From Halomicrobium zhouii (GTDB lineage Archaea > Halobacteriota > Halobacteria > Halobacteriales > Haloarculaceae): 64,000 nt of DNA. The stretch is from positions 1 to 64,000 of the forward strand of contig NZ_FOZK01000001.1 in assembly GCF_900114435.1 (NCBI RefSeq), read 5' to 3'. The translations under genes and the position numbers were made by a program. How positions within the stretch are numbered: position 1 is the stretch's first letter; each line of letters opens with the position of its first letter. Under the pieces are notes generated by a model that had not been told where the DNA came from, made no database searches, and worked only from the letters and a program-made list of their open reading frames with translations. Below are positions 43,943 to 52,652 of the stretch, one piece after another.

Positions 43943-44356
43943 ATGCAATCAGTCACAGTGACGCGGGAGATAGAGCGTGACCCCGACGAGGTCCGGGCAG
44001 CGATGGCCGACGTCGGCGAGTTCATGCGCGCGAGCGGGTTCGACGACGTGACGGTGGACGGCGACACCCTCACCATCGCCAACAGCGTCGGCCTGGCGAC
44101 CATCGAACTGGTCCTCGACCTGTTCGACGACCCAGAGGCCGTGCTGGCCTACGAACACCGCGAGGGCATCTTCGACGAGATGGTCACGCGCTACTTCCTC
44201 GAGGAGACGGCCGACGGCGTCGAGGTCAGCGCCACCACCGACTTCGCGCTGCAGGCCCGCCTCATCGGGCCGCTGCTGGACGCGACGGTCATCAAGCGCC
44301 AGCGCCGCGTCGAACTGACCAACCAGTTCGACTGGCTCGAATCGGGACCGGCGTAG
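43943..44356 (+). CDS. SRPBCC family protein
   Basis: A 137-residue protein of the START/SRPBCC hydrophobic-pocket fold: MQSVTVTREIERDPDEVRAA at the start, a central SVGLATIELVLDLF, and a final helix LIGPLLDATVIKRQRRVELT. It may bind a lipid, quinone or porphyrin-like ligand. It is divergent from the HTH regulator gene with a palindrome between them, so it may be co-regulated. The ligand is unknown. Confidence 0.83.
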   Translation: MQSVTVTREIERDPDEVRAAMADVGEFMRASGFDDVTVDGDTLTIANSVGLATIELVLDLFDDPEAVLAYEHREGIFDEMVTRYFLEETADGVEVSATTDFALQARLIGPLLDATVIKRQRRVELTNQFDWLESGPA

Positions 44357-44357
44357 G

Positions 44358-44369
44358 CGAACATATTCG
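44358..44369. promoter_or_regulatory. CGAAC-N2-GTTCG operator before the CGCGG gene
   Basis: CGAACATATTCG is centred 44.5 bp before the ATG at 44408 and lies directly after the SRPBCC stop codon. Confidence 0.85.
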
Positions 44370-44407
44370 GCCTGGCTCCCTTCTCCGCCCGGCGCCACCG
44401 ATCAGGT

Positions 44408-44713
44408 ATGACCGCCGTCTCCCACGACGACGTCGAACCGGTCACCGACCGCGTCCACGACAACTCCTGGTCGGCGAACCTGGAGAAGCCCCATCACGGC
44501 GAGGACCGCACGCTCGTGCTGGCCCACGCCGCGGACGCCGTCGAGCACACGGCGCCGGGCAACCACGTCAACCTCGTCACCCACGGCGACCACGGCCACC
44601 CCGAGGAGTACCTCTACCCCCACCTCGACGAGTGCTTCGGCGACGACGTCGACTACGAGTACGTCGAGCAGTGCGGCTGCGGCGGCCACGTTACAAGGGC
44701 CCACGTGCAGTAA
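44408..44713 (+). CDS. CGCGG-motif small protein, putative radical-SAM-modified peptide
   Basis: A 101-residue protein rich in His, Asp and Glu. The last 16 residues hold EQCGCGGHVTRAHVQ with the CGCGG motif that names a haloarchaeal family proposed to be a radical-SAM-modified ribosomal peptide (RiPP). The rest has HGDHGHPEEYLYPHLDECFG. AhbC- and AhbD-like SPASM enzymes with a partner protein lie about 14 kb away. The operator places it in the denitrification regulon. Metal binding by the three Cys and many His is an alternative. Confidence 0.82.
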   Translation: MTAVSHDDVEPVTDRVHDNSWSANLEKPHHGEDRTLVLAHAADAVEHTAPGNHVNLVTHGDHGHPEEYLYPHLDECFGDDVDYEYVEQCGCGGHVTRAHVQ

Positions 44714-44807
44714 CGGGAAGCATGGAGCGACCGGAGTGATGAGCGCGACGAGGGCCGAGTCATGACCGCGGGAACGAGGGGCCCATGAACGCGACGAGGA
44801 CGGAGCG

Positions 44808-46016
44808 ATGAGCGCGGCGACGACGTCTCGGTGGGCGCGCCTGTTCGTCGCGTTCGGCGCGCTGTCGTTCGTCACCTGGCAACTGGCGACGCTGGCCGGC
44901 CTCCCCCGCCGCGTGGGCGTCGCGCTCGGTCTCTACGGCTTCGTCTTCCACGTCCTCTTCGGCAAGGCGTACTCGCTCGTTCCCTCGTACTTCGACCGCC
45001 AGCTGGCGATTCCGCGAGCCCCGGCCGTCCACCTGCCGTTGACCGCCACCGGGACGCTCTGCCTGGCGCTGGCCGCCGCCACCGTGCCTGGCGTTCCGTC
45101 CCTCGTCGGGAGCGCCGGGGCCACGCTGTGGGCCATGGGCGTGGCCGTCTTCCTCGCCGCGCTCGGGTGGACCGTCCGCGACAACCTCACCGGCGCCGAG
45201 ACGGCGACCGGCGGCGCCAACGAACACCGCCGGCCCGTCGACCGGTGGGCGAACCTGTTCGTCCCCGTCGCGCTGGCCTATCTGGCCGTCGGCACGTACG
45301 GCACGCTCGCGCTGTGGACGCCGTTGCCGCCCATCGTCGACGGCTTCGCCCCGCGCGTCACGCACCTCCTGGCCGCTGGGACGGCCACACTGATGGTACT
45401 CGCCGTCGGCTTCAGACTGCTACCGCGCTTCCTCGTCGCGTCGCCGCCGCGGCCGCTCGTCGCGCTCGTCCTCCCGGCGGGCGCCGTGGCGCCAGCGATT
45501 CTCGCGGCGACCCTGTACGACGGAATCTGGTTCCAGGTGGGCGCGGCACTCCAGGGGATCGCCGTCGGCGGGTTCGCCCTCGCGTACGTGTGGCTGTTCG
45601 TCCGGACCGACAGGGACCGCGTTGGGTTCTACGGCGTGCTGGCGGGCGCCGTCGCCGGCCTCGTCGGCGTCGCGCTCGGGGTCATGTTCGCGTTCAGCGG
45701 CGTCAGCGCGCCCCTGATCGAGGCCCACTACCGCCTGAACGTCGCGGGCTTTCTCGGCCTGACTATCGTCGGCGTCTCCTACCAGTTCTACCCGCCCGCG
45801 GTCGGGAGTATCCGGGGTGTCGGCGACCGGACGGCGTTCGCCTCCATCGGGGCTATCGCAGCGGGGCTCGGGCTGGAAGTCGCCGGGCTGGTCGCGGCCG
45901 TTCCGCTCGTGACGACCGCGGGACGGGGTGCGGTTCTCGTGGGCGTACTCCTGTACGCCTGGGTCGTCCTGGCGCTGTTCTGGGAGCGTCACTGGCGCGG
46001 TTCGGTTCGTTCGTGA
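44808..46016 (+). CDS. Second NnrS/heme-copper-like 12-TM membrane protein
   Basis: A 402-residue polytopic protein with about twelve helices. Histidines lie in LYGFVFHVLFGKAYSLVPSY, VTHLLAAGTATLMVLAVGF and EAHYRLNVAGFLGLTIVGVS, a pattern like the 35094-36389 protein. It lies 94 bases after the CGCGG gene and may be co-transcribed with it. The spacer holds imperfect repeats of GCGACGAGG. Possible role in NO or heme handling; no direct evidence. Confidence 0.8.
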   Translation: MSAATTSRWARLFVAFGALSFVTWQLATLAGLPRRVGVALGLYGFVFHVLFGKAYSLVPSYFDRQLAIPRAPAVHLPLTATGTLCLALAAATVPGVPSLVGSAGATLWAMGVAVFLAALGWTVRDNLTGAETATGGANEHRRPVDRWANLFVPVALAYLAVGTYGTLALWTPLPPIVDGFAPRVTHLLAAGTATLMVLAVGFRLLPRFLVASPPRPLVALVLPAGAVAPAILAATLYDGIWFQVGAALQGIAVGGFALAYVWLFVRTDRDRVGFYGVLAGAVAGLVGVALGVMFAFSGVSAPLIEAHYRLNVAGFLGLTIVGVSYQFYPPAVGSIRGVGDRTAFASIGAIAAGLGLEVAGLVAAVPLVTTAGRGAVLVGVLLYAWVVLALFWERHWRGSVRS

Positions 46017-46042
46017 ACTGCACCGGCGCCGGTCCGCGGCCC

Positions 46043-46333
46043 TCACTTGTCTCTCACGACCTCCCGTTCCCGGGCCAGTGAAAGCGCGATCAGGGAGTCA
46101 GCCAGTTCGCGCCCTCGTTCCGGGTCGAGGTCCTGCTGTCGAAAGTTGTCCGCGTAGTTGGCCCTGACGACGGCTTCGCGGCCCTCGTCGACGAGGTCGG
46201 TCCCCGCGTCAGATTTCACTTCGGCGACGCGTTCGGCAGTCCGAACGCGCTTGGCGATCAGGTCGACAAGGTCGTCGTCGATCCGGTCTATCTCGTCCCG
46301 CAACTCCGCGAGATCGGCGGTCTCGTCTGCCAT
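46043..46333 (-). CDS. Chorismate mutase
   Basis: A 96-residue AroQ-type chorismate mutase: LAELRDEIDRIDDDLVDLIA, then KRVRTAERVAEVKSD with the catalytic Arg and Lys residues. It converts chorismate to prephenate for phenylalanine and tyrosine. Normal length for an archaeal stand-alone AroQ. It is divergent from ileS. Confidence 0.94.
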   Translation of the reverse strand: MADETADLAELRDEIDRIDDDLVDLIAKRVRTAERVAEVKSDAGTDLVDEGREAVVRANYADNFRQQDLDPERGRELADSLIALSLAREREVVRDK

Positions 46334-46520
46334 CGGTGAATCAATCGGATCGATACGTGACCCGGGTCGGCAAAAGCGTGGCGCCGGCGGTCATCGTGGC
46401 GGTCCCCGGAGAGCGGCGGTGCCCAGCTGCCAACTCCTCCCACCCAACCGATTCCCCTTTAATGCCAGCGTGGATCCAACCACATATGAAGCAATTCGCC
46501 ACGAAGACGGGGGACCGCCG

Positions 46521-49500
46521 ATGAGTTCCCCGGAGCGGTTCGGAGAAGTCGACGACCAGTACGACCCCGGGGCCGTCGAGGAGCGGGTGTTCGACTACTG
46601 GGACGAGGTCGACGCCTACGAGCAGACGGTCGAGCACCGGGCCGACGGCGAGGACTTCTTCTTCGTCGACGGGCCGCCGTACACGTCGGGGTCGGCCCAC
46701 ATGGGCCACGCCTGGAACAAGAGCCTCAAGGACGTCTACATCCGCTACAAGCGGATGCAGGGCTTCGACGTCACGGACCGCCCGGGCTACGACATGCACG
46801 GGCTCCCCATCGAGACGAAGGTGGAGGAGGAGATGGAGTTCGAGAACAAGAAGGACATCGAGGAGTTCGGCGTCGAGAACTTCATCGACGCCTGCCGGGA
46901 GTTCGCCGAGGGGAGCCTGGACAGCCTCCAGTCCGACTTCATCGACTTCGGCGTCTGGATGGACTGGGACGACCCGTACAAGACGATCAACCCGGAGTAC
47001 ATGGAGGCCGCCTGGTGGGGCTTCGCACAGGCTAACGAGCGCGACCTCGTCGAGCAGGGGATGCGCTCCATCACGCAGTGTCCCCGCTGTGAGACCGCCA
47101 TCGCCAACAACGAAGTCGAGTACGAGGACGTCGAGGACCCGTCGATCTACGTGAAGTTCCCCCTAGAGGACCGCGAGGGGTTCCTCGTCATCTGGACGAC
47201 GACGCCGTGGACCATCCCCGCGAACACGTTCGTCGCCGTCGACGCCGACCTCGACTACGTCGGCGTCGACGTCGAGATGGACGGACGGACCGAACGGCTC
47301 TACGTCGCCGAAGAGTGCGCCGAGGACGTCGTCCACGAGGCCGGCTACGACGACTACGAGGTCGTCGAGGAACTCACTGGCGAGGAGATGGTCGGCTGGG
47401 AGTACGAGCACCCGCTACGCGACGAAGTGCCCGACGCACCGGGCGGCGGCTCGAACGACTTCGAGGGCGCGCTGCAGGTGTACGACGCCGACTACGTCGA
47501 GGCCGACCGGACCGGGCTGGTCCACTCCGCACCCGGCCACGGTGAGGAGGACTTCGAGCGCGGTCGCGAACTCGGGCTGGACATCGTCTGTCCCGTCGGC
47601 GGCGACGGCGTCTACACCGACGAGGCGGGCATCTACGCTGGCGAGTACGTCAAGGACGTTAACGACGGCATCATCACGGACCTGCGGTCCAGGGGGCTGA
47701 TGCTCGCTGCGGGCACGACCTCCCACAGCTACGGCCACTGCTGGCGCTGTGACACCGGCATCATCCAGATCGTCACCGACCAGTGGTTCATCACGATCAC
47801 CGACGTCAAGGCGGACCTGCTGGACAACATCGGGGACTCGAAGTGGTACCCCGAGTGGGCCCGCGAGAACCGCTTCCGTGACTTCGTCGAGGACGCGCCG
47901 GACTGGAACGTCTCCCGGCAGCGCTACTGGGGCATCCCCATCCCCATCTGGCTCCCTGACAACTGGAGCGGCGACATGGACGACGCCGTCGTCGTCGCCG
48001 ACCGCGACGAACTCGCAGAGCGCGTCGACCAGGACGTCGACCCCGACGACGTCGACCTCCACAAGGACACCGTCGACGACCTGACCATCACCGAGGACGG
48101 CGTCACCTACGAGCGCGTCCCGGACGTCTTCGACGTCTGGCTCGACTCCTCGGTGGCGACGTGGGGCACGCTCGACTACCCCGAGGAGACCGAGGCCTTC
48201 GAGGAGCTGTGGCCCGCCGACCTCATCCTGGAAGCCCACGACCAGACCCGCGGCTGGTTCTGGTCCCAGCTCGGGATGGGCACCGCCGCCGTCGGCGAGA
48301 GCCCGTACAAGCGCGTCCTGATGCACGGCCACGCGCTGATGCCCGACGGCCGCGCGATGAGCAAGTCCAGGGACATCCGCGTCGACCCCGGCGAGGTCAT
48401 CGACGACTACGGCGCCGACCCGATGCGGGCGTTCCTGCTCTCGCTGACGGCTCGCGGGGAGGACATGCAGTTCTCCTACGACGAGACCGCGGAGATGCAA
48501 CGGCGGCTCAACATCCTCTGGAACGTCTTCCGCTTCCCGCTGCCGTACATGCGGATGGACGGCTTCGACCCGGACGAGGTGAGCGTCGACGACGTCGACC
48601 TCGCCATCGAGGACCGCTGGGTGCTCTCCCGGCTCCAGACCGTCGAGGCCGAGGCCACCGAGGCGATGGAGGAGTACCGCCAGGACCTCGCCATCGACGA
48701 AGTGCTGGAGTTCGTCGTCGAGGACGTCTCCCGCTACTACGTCCAGCTCGTCCGCGAGCGCATGTGGGAGGAGGAGGACAGCGAGTCCAAGCGGGCCGCC
48801 TACGCGACGCTCTACCGGGTCCTCCGCGAGGTCGTCGCGCTGCTGGCGCCCTTTACCCCATTCGTCGCCGAGGAAATCTACGGCCACCTCACCGGTGCTG
48901 ACGGGCACCCCACCGTCCACATGTGCGACTGGCCCGAGGCCGACGAGCGCCTGCGCGACGACGACCTGGAAACGCGCGTCGAGGCGGTCCGCGCCGTCGA
49001 GGAGGCCGGCTCCAACGCCCGCCAGCAGGCCGAACGCAAGCTCCGCTGGCCGGTCACGCGCGTCGTCGTCGATACCGACTCGCTGCCCGTCGCAGACGCT
49101 ATCGCGGCCCACGAGGACCTGGTCGCCGACCGCCTCAACGCCCGCTCCGTCGAGGTGCTCGGTCCCGACGAGTCCTGGGGCGAACTCAGCTACTCCGCCG
49201 AGGCGGACATGTCCGTCCTCGGGCCCGCGTTCGGCGACGACGCCGGACGCGTCATGCAGGCGCTCAACGACGCCCGCGTCGACGGCCCCGACCTCGACGC
49301 GCTGGAGAGCGCCGTCGAGGAGAGCCTCGGTGAGGACGTCGAGATAACCGACGAGATGGTCGAGTTCCGCCGGCAGACCCCCGACGGCGTCTCCGGCACC
49401 GAGTTCGAGGCCCTGGACGGCTCGGGCGTCGTCTACGTCGACACCACCCTCACCGAGGACATCGAGAGCGAGGGATACGCCCGCGAGGTCGTCCGCCGCG

Positions 49501-49739
49501 TCCAGGAGATGCGCAAGGACATGGAACTGGACATCGAGGAGCGCATCCGACTCGACCTGTCGGTCGCCGACGAGCGGGTCGACCGCCTGGTCCGAGAGCA
49601 CGAGGACCTGATCAAAGAGGAGGTCCGCGCCGACGAACTCGGAGACGTCACCGACGGCCACGAGAAAACGTGGGACGTCGAAGGCGTCGAGATGACCATC
49701 GCGATAGAGGCCATCGCAACACCAGAAGCGTCCGACTAG
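46521..49739 (+). CDS. ileS: Isoleucyl-tRNA synthetase
   Basis: A 1072-residue class I synthetase that charges tRNA-Ile. The HIGH motif appears as HMGH near residue 54 and KMSKS as AMSKS around residue 614. The editing domain (residues about 200-400) and a C-terminal anticodon-binding region are full length. Start at MSSPERFGEV. A hairpin with a T-tract follows the stop. Confidence 0.97.
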   Translation: MSSPERFGEVDDQYDPGAVEERVFDYWDEVDAYEQTVEHRADGEDFFFVDGPPYTSGSAHMGHAWNKSLKDVYIRYKRMQGFDVTDRPGYDMHGLPIETKVEEEMEFENKKDIEEFGVENFIDACREFAEGSLDSLQSDFIDFGVWMDWDDPYKTINPEYMEAAWWGFAQANERDLVEQGMRSITQCPRCETAIANNEVEYEDVEDPSIYVKFPLEDREGFLVIWTTTPWTIPANTFVAVDADLDYVGVDVEMDGRTERLYVAEECAEDVVHEAGYDDYEVVEELTGEEMVGWEYEHPLRDEVPDAPGGGSNDFEGALQVYDADYVEADRTGLVHSAPGHGEEDFERGRELGLDIVCPVGGDGVYTDEAGIYAGEYVKDVNDGIITDLRSRGLMLAAGTTSHSYGHCWRCDTGIIQIVTDQWFITITDVKADLLDNIGDSKWYPEWARENRFRDFVEDAPDWNVSRQRYWGIPIPIWLPDNWSGDMDDAVVVADRDELAERVDQDVDPDDVDLHKDTVDDLTITEDGVTYERVPDVFDVWLDSSVATWGTLDYPEETEAFEELWPADLILEAHDQTRGWFWSQLGMGTAAVGESPYKRVLMHGHALMPDGRAMSKSRDIRVDPGEVIDDYGADPMRAFLLSLTARGEDMQFSYDETAEMQRRLNILWNVFRFPLPYMRMDGFDPDEVSVDDVDLAIEDRWVLSRLQTVEAEATEAMEEYRQDLAIDEVLEFVVEDVSRYYVQLVRERMWEEEDSESKRAAYATLYRVLREVVALLAPFTPFVAEEIYGHLTGADGHPTVHMCDWPEADERLRDDDLETRVEAVRAVEEAGSNARQQAERKLRWPVTRVVVDTDSLPVADAIAAHEDLVADRLNARSVEVLGPDESWGELSYSAEADMSVLGPAFGDDAGRVMQALNDARVDGPDLDALESAVEESLGEDVEITDEMVEFRRQTPDGVSGTEFEALDGSGVVYVDTTLTEDIESEGYAREVVRRVQEMRKDMELDIEERIRLDLSVADERVDRLVREHEDLIKEEVRADELGDVTDGHEKTWDVEGVEMTIAIEAIATPEASD

Positions 49740-49741
49740 TA

Positions 49742-49773
49742 CGGCGCCGAACGCAGTGAAGCGCCGCTTTTTT
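49742..49773 (+). terminator. Hairpin plus T-tract after ileS
   Basis: CGGCGC (49742-49747) pairs with GCGCCG (49761-49766) and is followed by six T residues (49768-49773). It lies within 35 bases of the ileS stop and looks like a classic termination signal. Confidence 0.65.
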
Positions 49774-49984
49774 GGCCCCGATTTTTCGAGGAGCGGTCCC
49801 CGCAGCGAACGGAGTGAGCGAGGAGACCCGACGAAGAAAAAGGTGGATGCGGGATCGCGATCGCGCCCGTGGCGTCGGCGGAAGCGTCCGACTAGCAAGG
49901 CCCGGAGTTTTTCTTTCACGCCGAACCGGTGGAAACGGCTAATTCGCCGACGAGACCCGTTCCGAAAGTCGTTTTACCACCTGT

Positions 49985-50002
49985 ACTGACTGAGCAGTCA
50001 GT
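49985..50002. promoter_or_regulatory. Palindromic operator at the MFS gene start
   Basis: ACTGACTGAGCAGTCAGT is an 8-2-8 perfect inverted repeat. It covers the GTG start at 50001 and follows a TATA-like GTTTTACC (49970-49978) by about ten bases. A TetR-like repressor binding here would block a leaderless transcript. The arms resemble the TetR site at 2249 but the half-site spacing differs. Confidence 0.65.
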
Positions 50003-51269
50003 GACCGATACGAAGCGACAACTACGGGCGTTGTTTTTCACTCGCTTCGCCAACGCCTACGGGCTGGTGACGCTGTTGACGCTGCTGTCGACGTACATCG
50101 AACTCCTCGGTGCGACGGGGCTGGTCGCCGGGATGTTCGTGACCGGACTGACGCTGGCACAGGCCGTCGCGGTCTTGCCAGTCGCCTACCTCGGTGACCG
50201 CTTCGACAAGCGGTTCATCCTGCTCGTCGGACTTGGGCTGGCCACCACTGCCTACGCGGCGTTCCCGTTCATCGAAACGTCCCTGGGATTCATTCTGGTC
50301 AGAGGGCTCCAGGGCATCGCCGCGACGACAGCCGGATTGCTCGCTCTCGCGCTGGTCGGTGAACTCGCGCGAGACGACGGTCGGGGCAATACCATCGGTG
50401 TCTCCAACGCCTGGCGCTTTGCCGCCTCGATCGGCGGGGCGATGTCCGCGGGCGTACTGTACGACGCCTTCGGATTCGGCGCGGTGTTCGGCGTCCTGAT
50501 GGTCATCACTGCTGGCGCGTTCGTCGCTGTGTGGCGATGGGTCGAACCTGACGAGACAACCGTCGAGGGCTTCGCCTTCTCCGACATGGCGCTCAATCGC
50601 CGTATCCTCACGATCACGAGTTTCCGCGCCCAGTACGCCGTCGCCGTGACGCTCGTCCGGACCTGGGTCCCCATCTTCGCCGGCGTGTCGGTCGCACGTG
50701 GCGGCCTCGGGTTCACCGCCGAGGGGAACGCCGCGGCGGCCGGCGCGACGGCCGTGGCGGTGATCGTCTCCGCAGAGAAATTCACCAACATGCTCAGCCA
50801 GCCCTACATGGGCGGGCTCTCGGACCGGTTCGGCCGCGCACGGTTCGTCTTCCTCGGGGGGCTGTTCTACGGGGCCGTCGCTATCGTCGTTCCGTTCACG
50901 CCCGCGATCGGCACTGCGCTCGGGCTGCCGGCCGTCTTCCCCTTCTTCGGCGACCTCTCGACGGCATTCATTCCGCTGCTGGTCGTCACGGGACTCCTCG
51001 GCGTCGCCGACTCCATCCGTGAACCCGCCAGTATGGCGCTGTTCGCTGACGAAGGGACAGGTTCGGGTGTCGCAGCCAGCTTCGGCGTCCGCGACCTCGT
51101 CTGGCGGCCCGGTTCGATCCTCGCACCGCTGGCCGGCGGATGGCTCATGACTAACGCCGGCATGGAGTGGGTGTTCTACCTCGGCGCAGCCGCGGCGTTC
51201 ACCGGCGTGTTCGCCTTCCTCGGCATCCTCTCGTACGACCACGGTCGCGCAGGGCTGACGAAGTGGTAG
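50001..51269 (+). CDS. MFS transporter
   Basis: A 422-residue major facilitator protein with twelve hydrophobic helices. The loop after helix 2 has AYLGDRFDKRFILLVG, a form of the G-x-L-x-D-R-F family motif. It likely exports a small molecule or drug. The GTG start fits a TATA box about 28 bases upstream; an ATG 24 codons earlier would lie before the promoter. A palindrome overlaps the start, so a repressor is likely. A short decayed copy of its 3' end lies 1 kb downstream. Confidence 0.93.
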   Translation: MTDTKRQLRALFFTRFANAYGLVTLLTLLSTYIELLGATGLVAGMFVTGLTLAQAVAVLPVAYLGDRFDKRFILLVGLGLATTAYAAFPFIETSLGFILVRGLQGIAATTAGLLALALVGELARDDGRGNTIGVSNAWRFAASIGGAMSAGVLYDAFGFGAVFGVLMVITAGAFVAVWRWVEPDETTVEGFAFSDMALNRRILTITSFRAQYAVAVTLVRTWVPIFAGVSVARGGLGFTAEGNAAAAGATAVAVIVSAEKFTNMLSQPYMGGLSDRFGRARFVFLGGLFYGAVAIVVPFTPAIGTALGLPAVFPFFGDLSTAFIPLLVVTGLLGVADSIREPASMALFADEGTGSGVAASFGVRDLVWRPGSILAPLAGGWLMTNAGMEWVFYLGAAAAFTGVFAFLGILSYDHGRAGLTKW

Positions 51270-51284
51270 GGTCCGGCGCTTCGG

Positions 51285-51677
51285 TCACGCGTCCCCGTCG
51301 GCCAGTTCCACCAGCACGACTTCGTTGCCGTAGGGGTCCTCGAAGTGGAGGTGGACGTCGTCGGCCGTCTCGACCGGTCCGCGCGTGATTTCGACGCCCT
51401 CGTCGACGAGCCGATCGTGAGCGACGCGGCAGTCGTCGGTGTACAGGACGAACGACGGGTGGCCGCCGGTCTGGTCGCCGACGCGGTCGCTGCCCTCGGC
51501 TGCCATGAGCCAGAGCCCAGCGGGAGACTGCTCGGGCAGCCCGACGTGGACGATTCGCGTCCCGTCGTCGAGTTCGTCGTCGAATATCACCTCGAAGCCG
51601 AGGACATCGACGTAGAACGCCAGGGCCGTCTCGTAGTCCTCGACCAGCACCGTCGCCCGCGCGAAGTCGGTTATCAT
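51285..51677 (-). CDS. VOC family protein (glyoxalase/dioxygenase fold)
   Basis: A 130-residue protein of the vicinal-oxygen-chelate fold: two beta-alpha-beta-beta-beta units with ATVLVEDYETALAFYVDVLG and LHFEDPYGNEVVLVELAD. Likely metal binding through His and Glu. The substrate is unknown. It converges with the MFS gene. Confidence 0.92.
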   Translation of the reverse strand: MITDFARATVLVEDYETALAFYVDVLGFEVIFDDELDDGTRIVHVGLPEQSPAGLWLMAAEGSDRVGDQTGGHPSFVLYTDDCRVAHDRLVDEGVEITRGPVETADDVHLHFEDPYGNEVVLVELADGDA

Positions 51678-51746
51678 CGCCTCGCTACCGACTCCGGCGG
51701 AACTCGCATTAAGCGTAGCGAGGGCGGACCAGTCGGTCGGTTCCGG

Positions 51747-52187
51747 TCACGCCGATTCGGCGGAGTGCTCGCTCGCTCCGCCCCGGACGCGCTCGCGACC
51801 GCCGCGGTAGGCGTACCAGTACGCGACGGCGTACGATCCACCGAGGACGACGACGACGTACGCACCGCCGAGGCCGATGGTCCCGTCGACGCCACTCCGA
51901 ATCACCAGCCCGGCGATGAGATAAAGCCCGGTCACGAGCAACACGACCGGGACGAAAACGACAGTCGCCGCGAGAACGAAACTCCCGAGGTCGCCGATGT
52001 CGTGGTCCCGTTCCCGATACACCGCGCCGGCGGCCGCCGACAGCAGGACCAGGGCCACCCACTCGCTGGAACCCGGCGGATCGACGAACCGCGTCACCAC
52101 GCCAAGCACCGGGACCAGGACGAACAGGAAGCCGATAGCGGCGAGGGCGTCGTCCACCGACGCCCAGAATCGGTCCCGGTCGATCAT
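51747..52187 (-). CDS. Membrane protein, unknown function
   Basis: A 146-residue protein with four hydrophobic helices (LAAIGFLFVLVPVLGVVTRF, WVALVLLSAAAGAVY, and two near the end). The ATG opening MIDRDRFW is used. No known family. It may be co-transcribed with the downstream VOC gene. Confidence 0.68.
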   Translation of the reverse strand: MIDRDRFWASVDDALAAIGFLFVLVPVLGVVTRFVDPPGSSEWVALVLLSAAAGAVYRERDHDIGDLGSFVLAATVVFVPVVLLVTGLYLIAGLVIRSGVDGTIGLGGAYVVVVLGGSYAVAYWYAYRGGRERVRGGASEHSAESA

Positions 52188-52227
52188 ACAACTACTGCAT
52201 CGCCGGTCGAAATAAACCCAACGGGGT

Positions 52228-52317
52228 GCCGGCCGCCGCTGCGGACTGCACCCACGTCGCCGCCTTCCTCGGTGTCTTCTCCGACGACCGCGGCCGCGCT
52301 GGGCTGACGAAGTGGTG
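52228..52317 (+). pseudogene. Decayed copy of the MFS transporter 3' end
   Basis: About 90 bases align with the end of the MFS gene (51183-51269). They share CGCCTTCCTCGG, then GACGACC(A/G)CGG-type codons, and the identical end GGGCTGACGAAGTGGT followed by a stop. One codon is missing. It is an isolated fragment with no start, so it is a relic of a second transporter copy or a local duplication. Confidence 0.7.
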
Positions 52318-52352
52318 ACCGGCGGCAATCACTTGACAGCGAGCCACTACCG

Positions 52353-52652
52353 CTACAGTCCCAGGGCGTCGCGAACCCGGTCCGCGAGCCGTTCGTCGTT
52401 CCGCCAGCGCATCTCGTAGGTGCGGTCCCGGCCGACGCTCACGTAGCCCACGTCGGTCTCCGGGTCCTCGCGGTGGGCGGCGACGGCGTGGACGAGGTTC
52501 ACGCGCGCCTCCAGTTCGAACTGGCCGATCCCGCGAGAGCCCGTCTCGGGGTCCTCGGCCACCCAGCGCGGTTCGTCGACGTCACCGTTCGGAAACAGGT
52601 TGCCGGGGTCCTCGAGCACCTCCGCCCGGTCGACGATCTCCTGTTCGTCCAT
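52353..52652 (-). CDS. Conserved haloarchaeal hypothetical protein
   Basis: A 99-residue acidic protein with FELEARVNLVHAVAAHREDP and GYVSVGRDRTYEMRWRNDER. No catalytic motif or family was recognised. Compact and well-formed; its start is the only plausible ATG. Confidence 0.75.
   Translation of the reverse strand: MDEQEIVDRAEVLEDPGNLFPNGDVDEPRWVAEDPETGSRGIGQFELEARVNLVHAVAAHREDPETDVGYVSVGRDRTYEMRWRNDERLADRVRDALGL

Noticed and set aside
47221..47232. CGAACACGTTCG inside ileS
   Set aside because: It matches the regulon palindrome but lies deep in coding sequence (codons for Ala-Asn-Thr-Phe-Val) with no start nearby; a chance match.
47415..49919. Open frame of 834 codons on the minus strand
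   Set aside because: It is the antisense of ileS. GC-rich third positions keep such frames open; composition is unlike a protein and ileS is certain.
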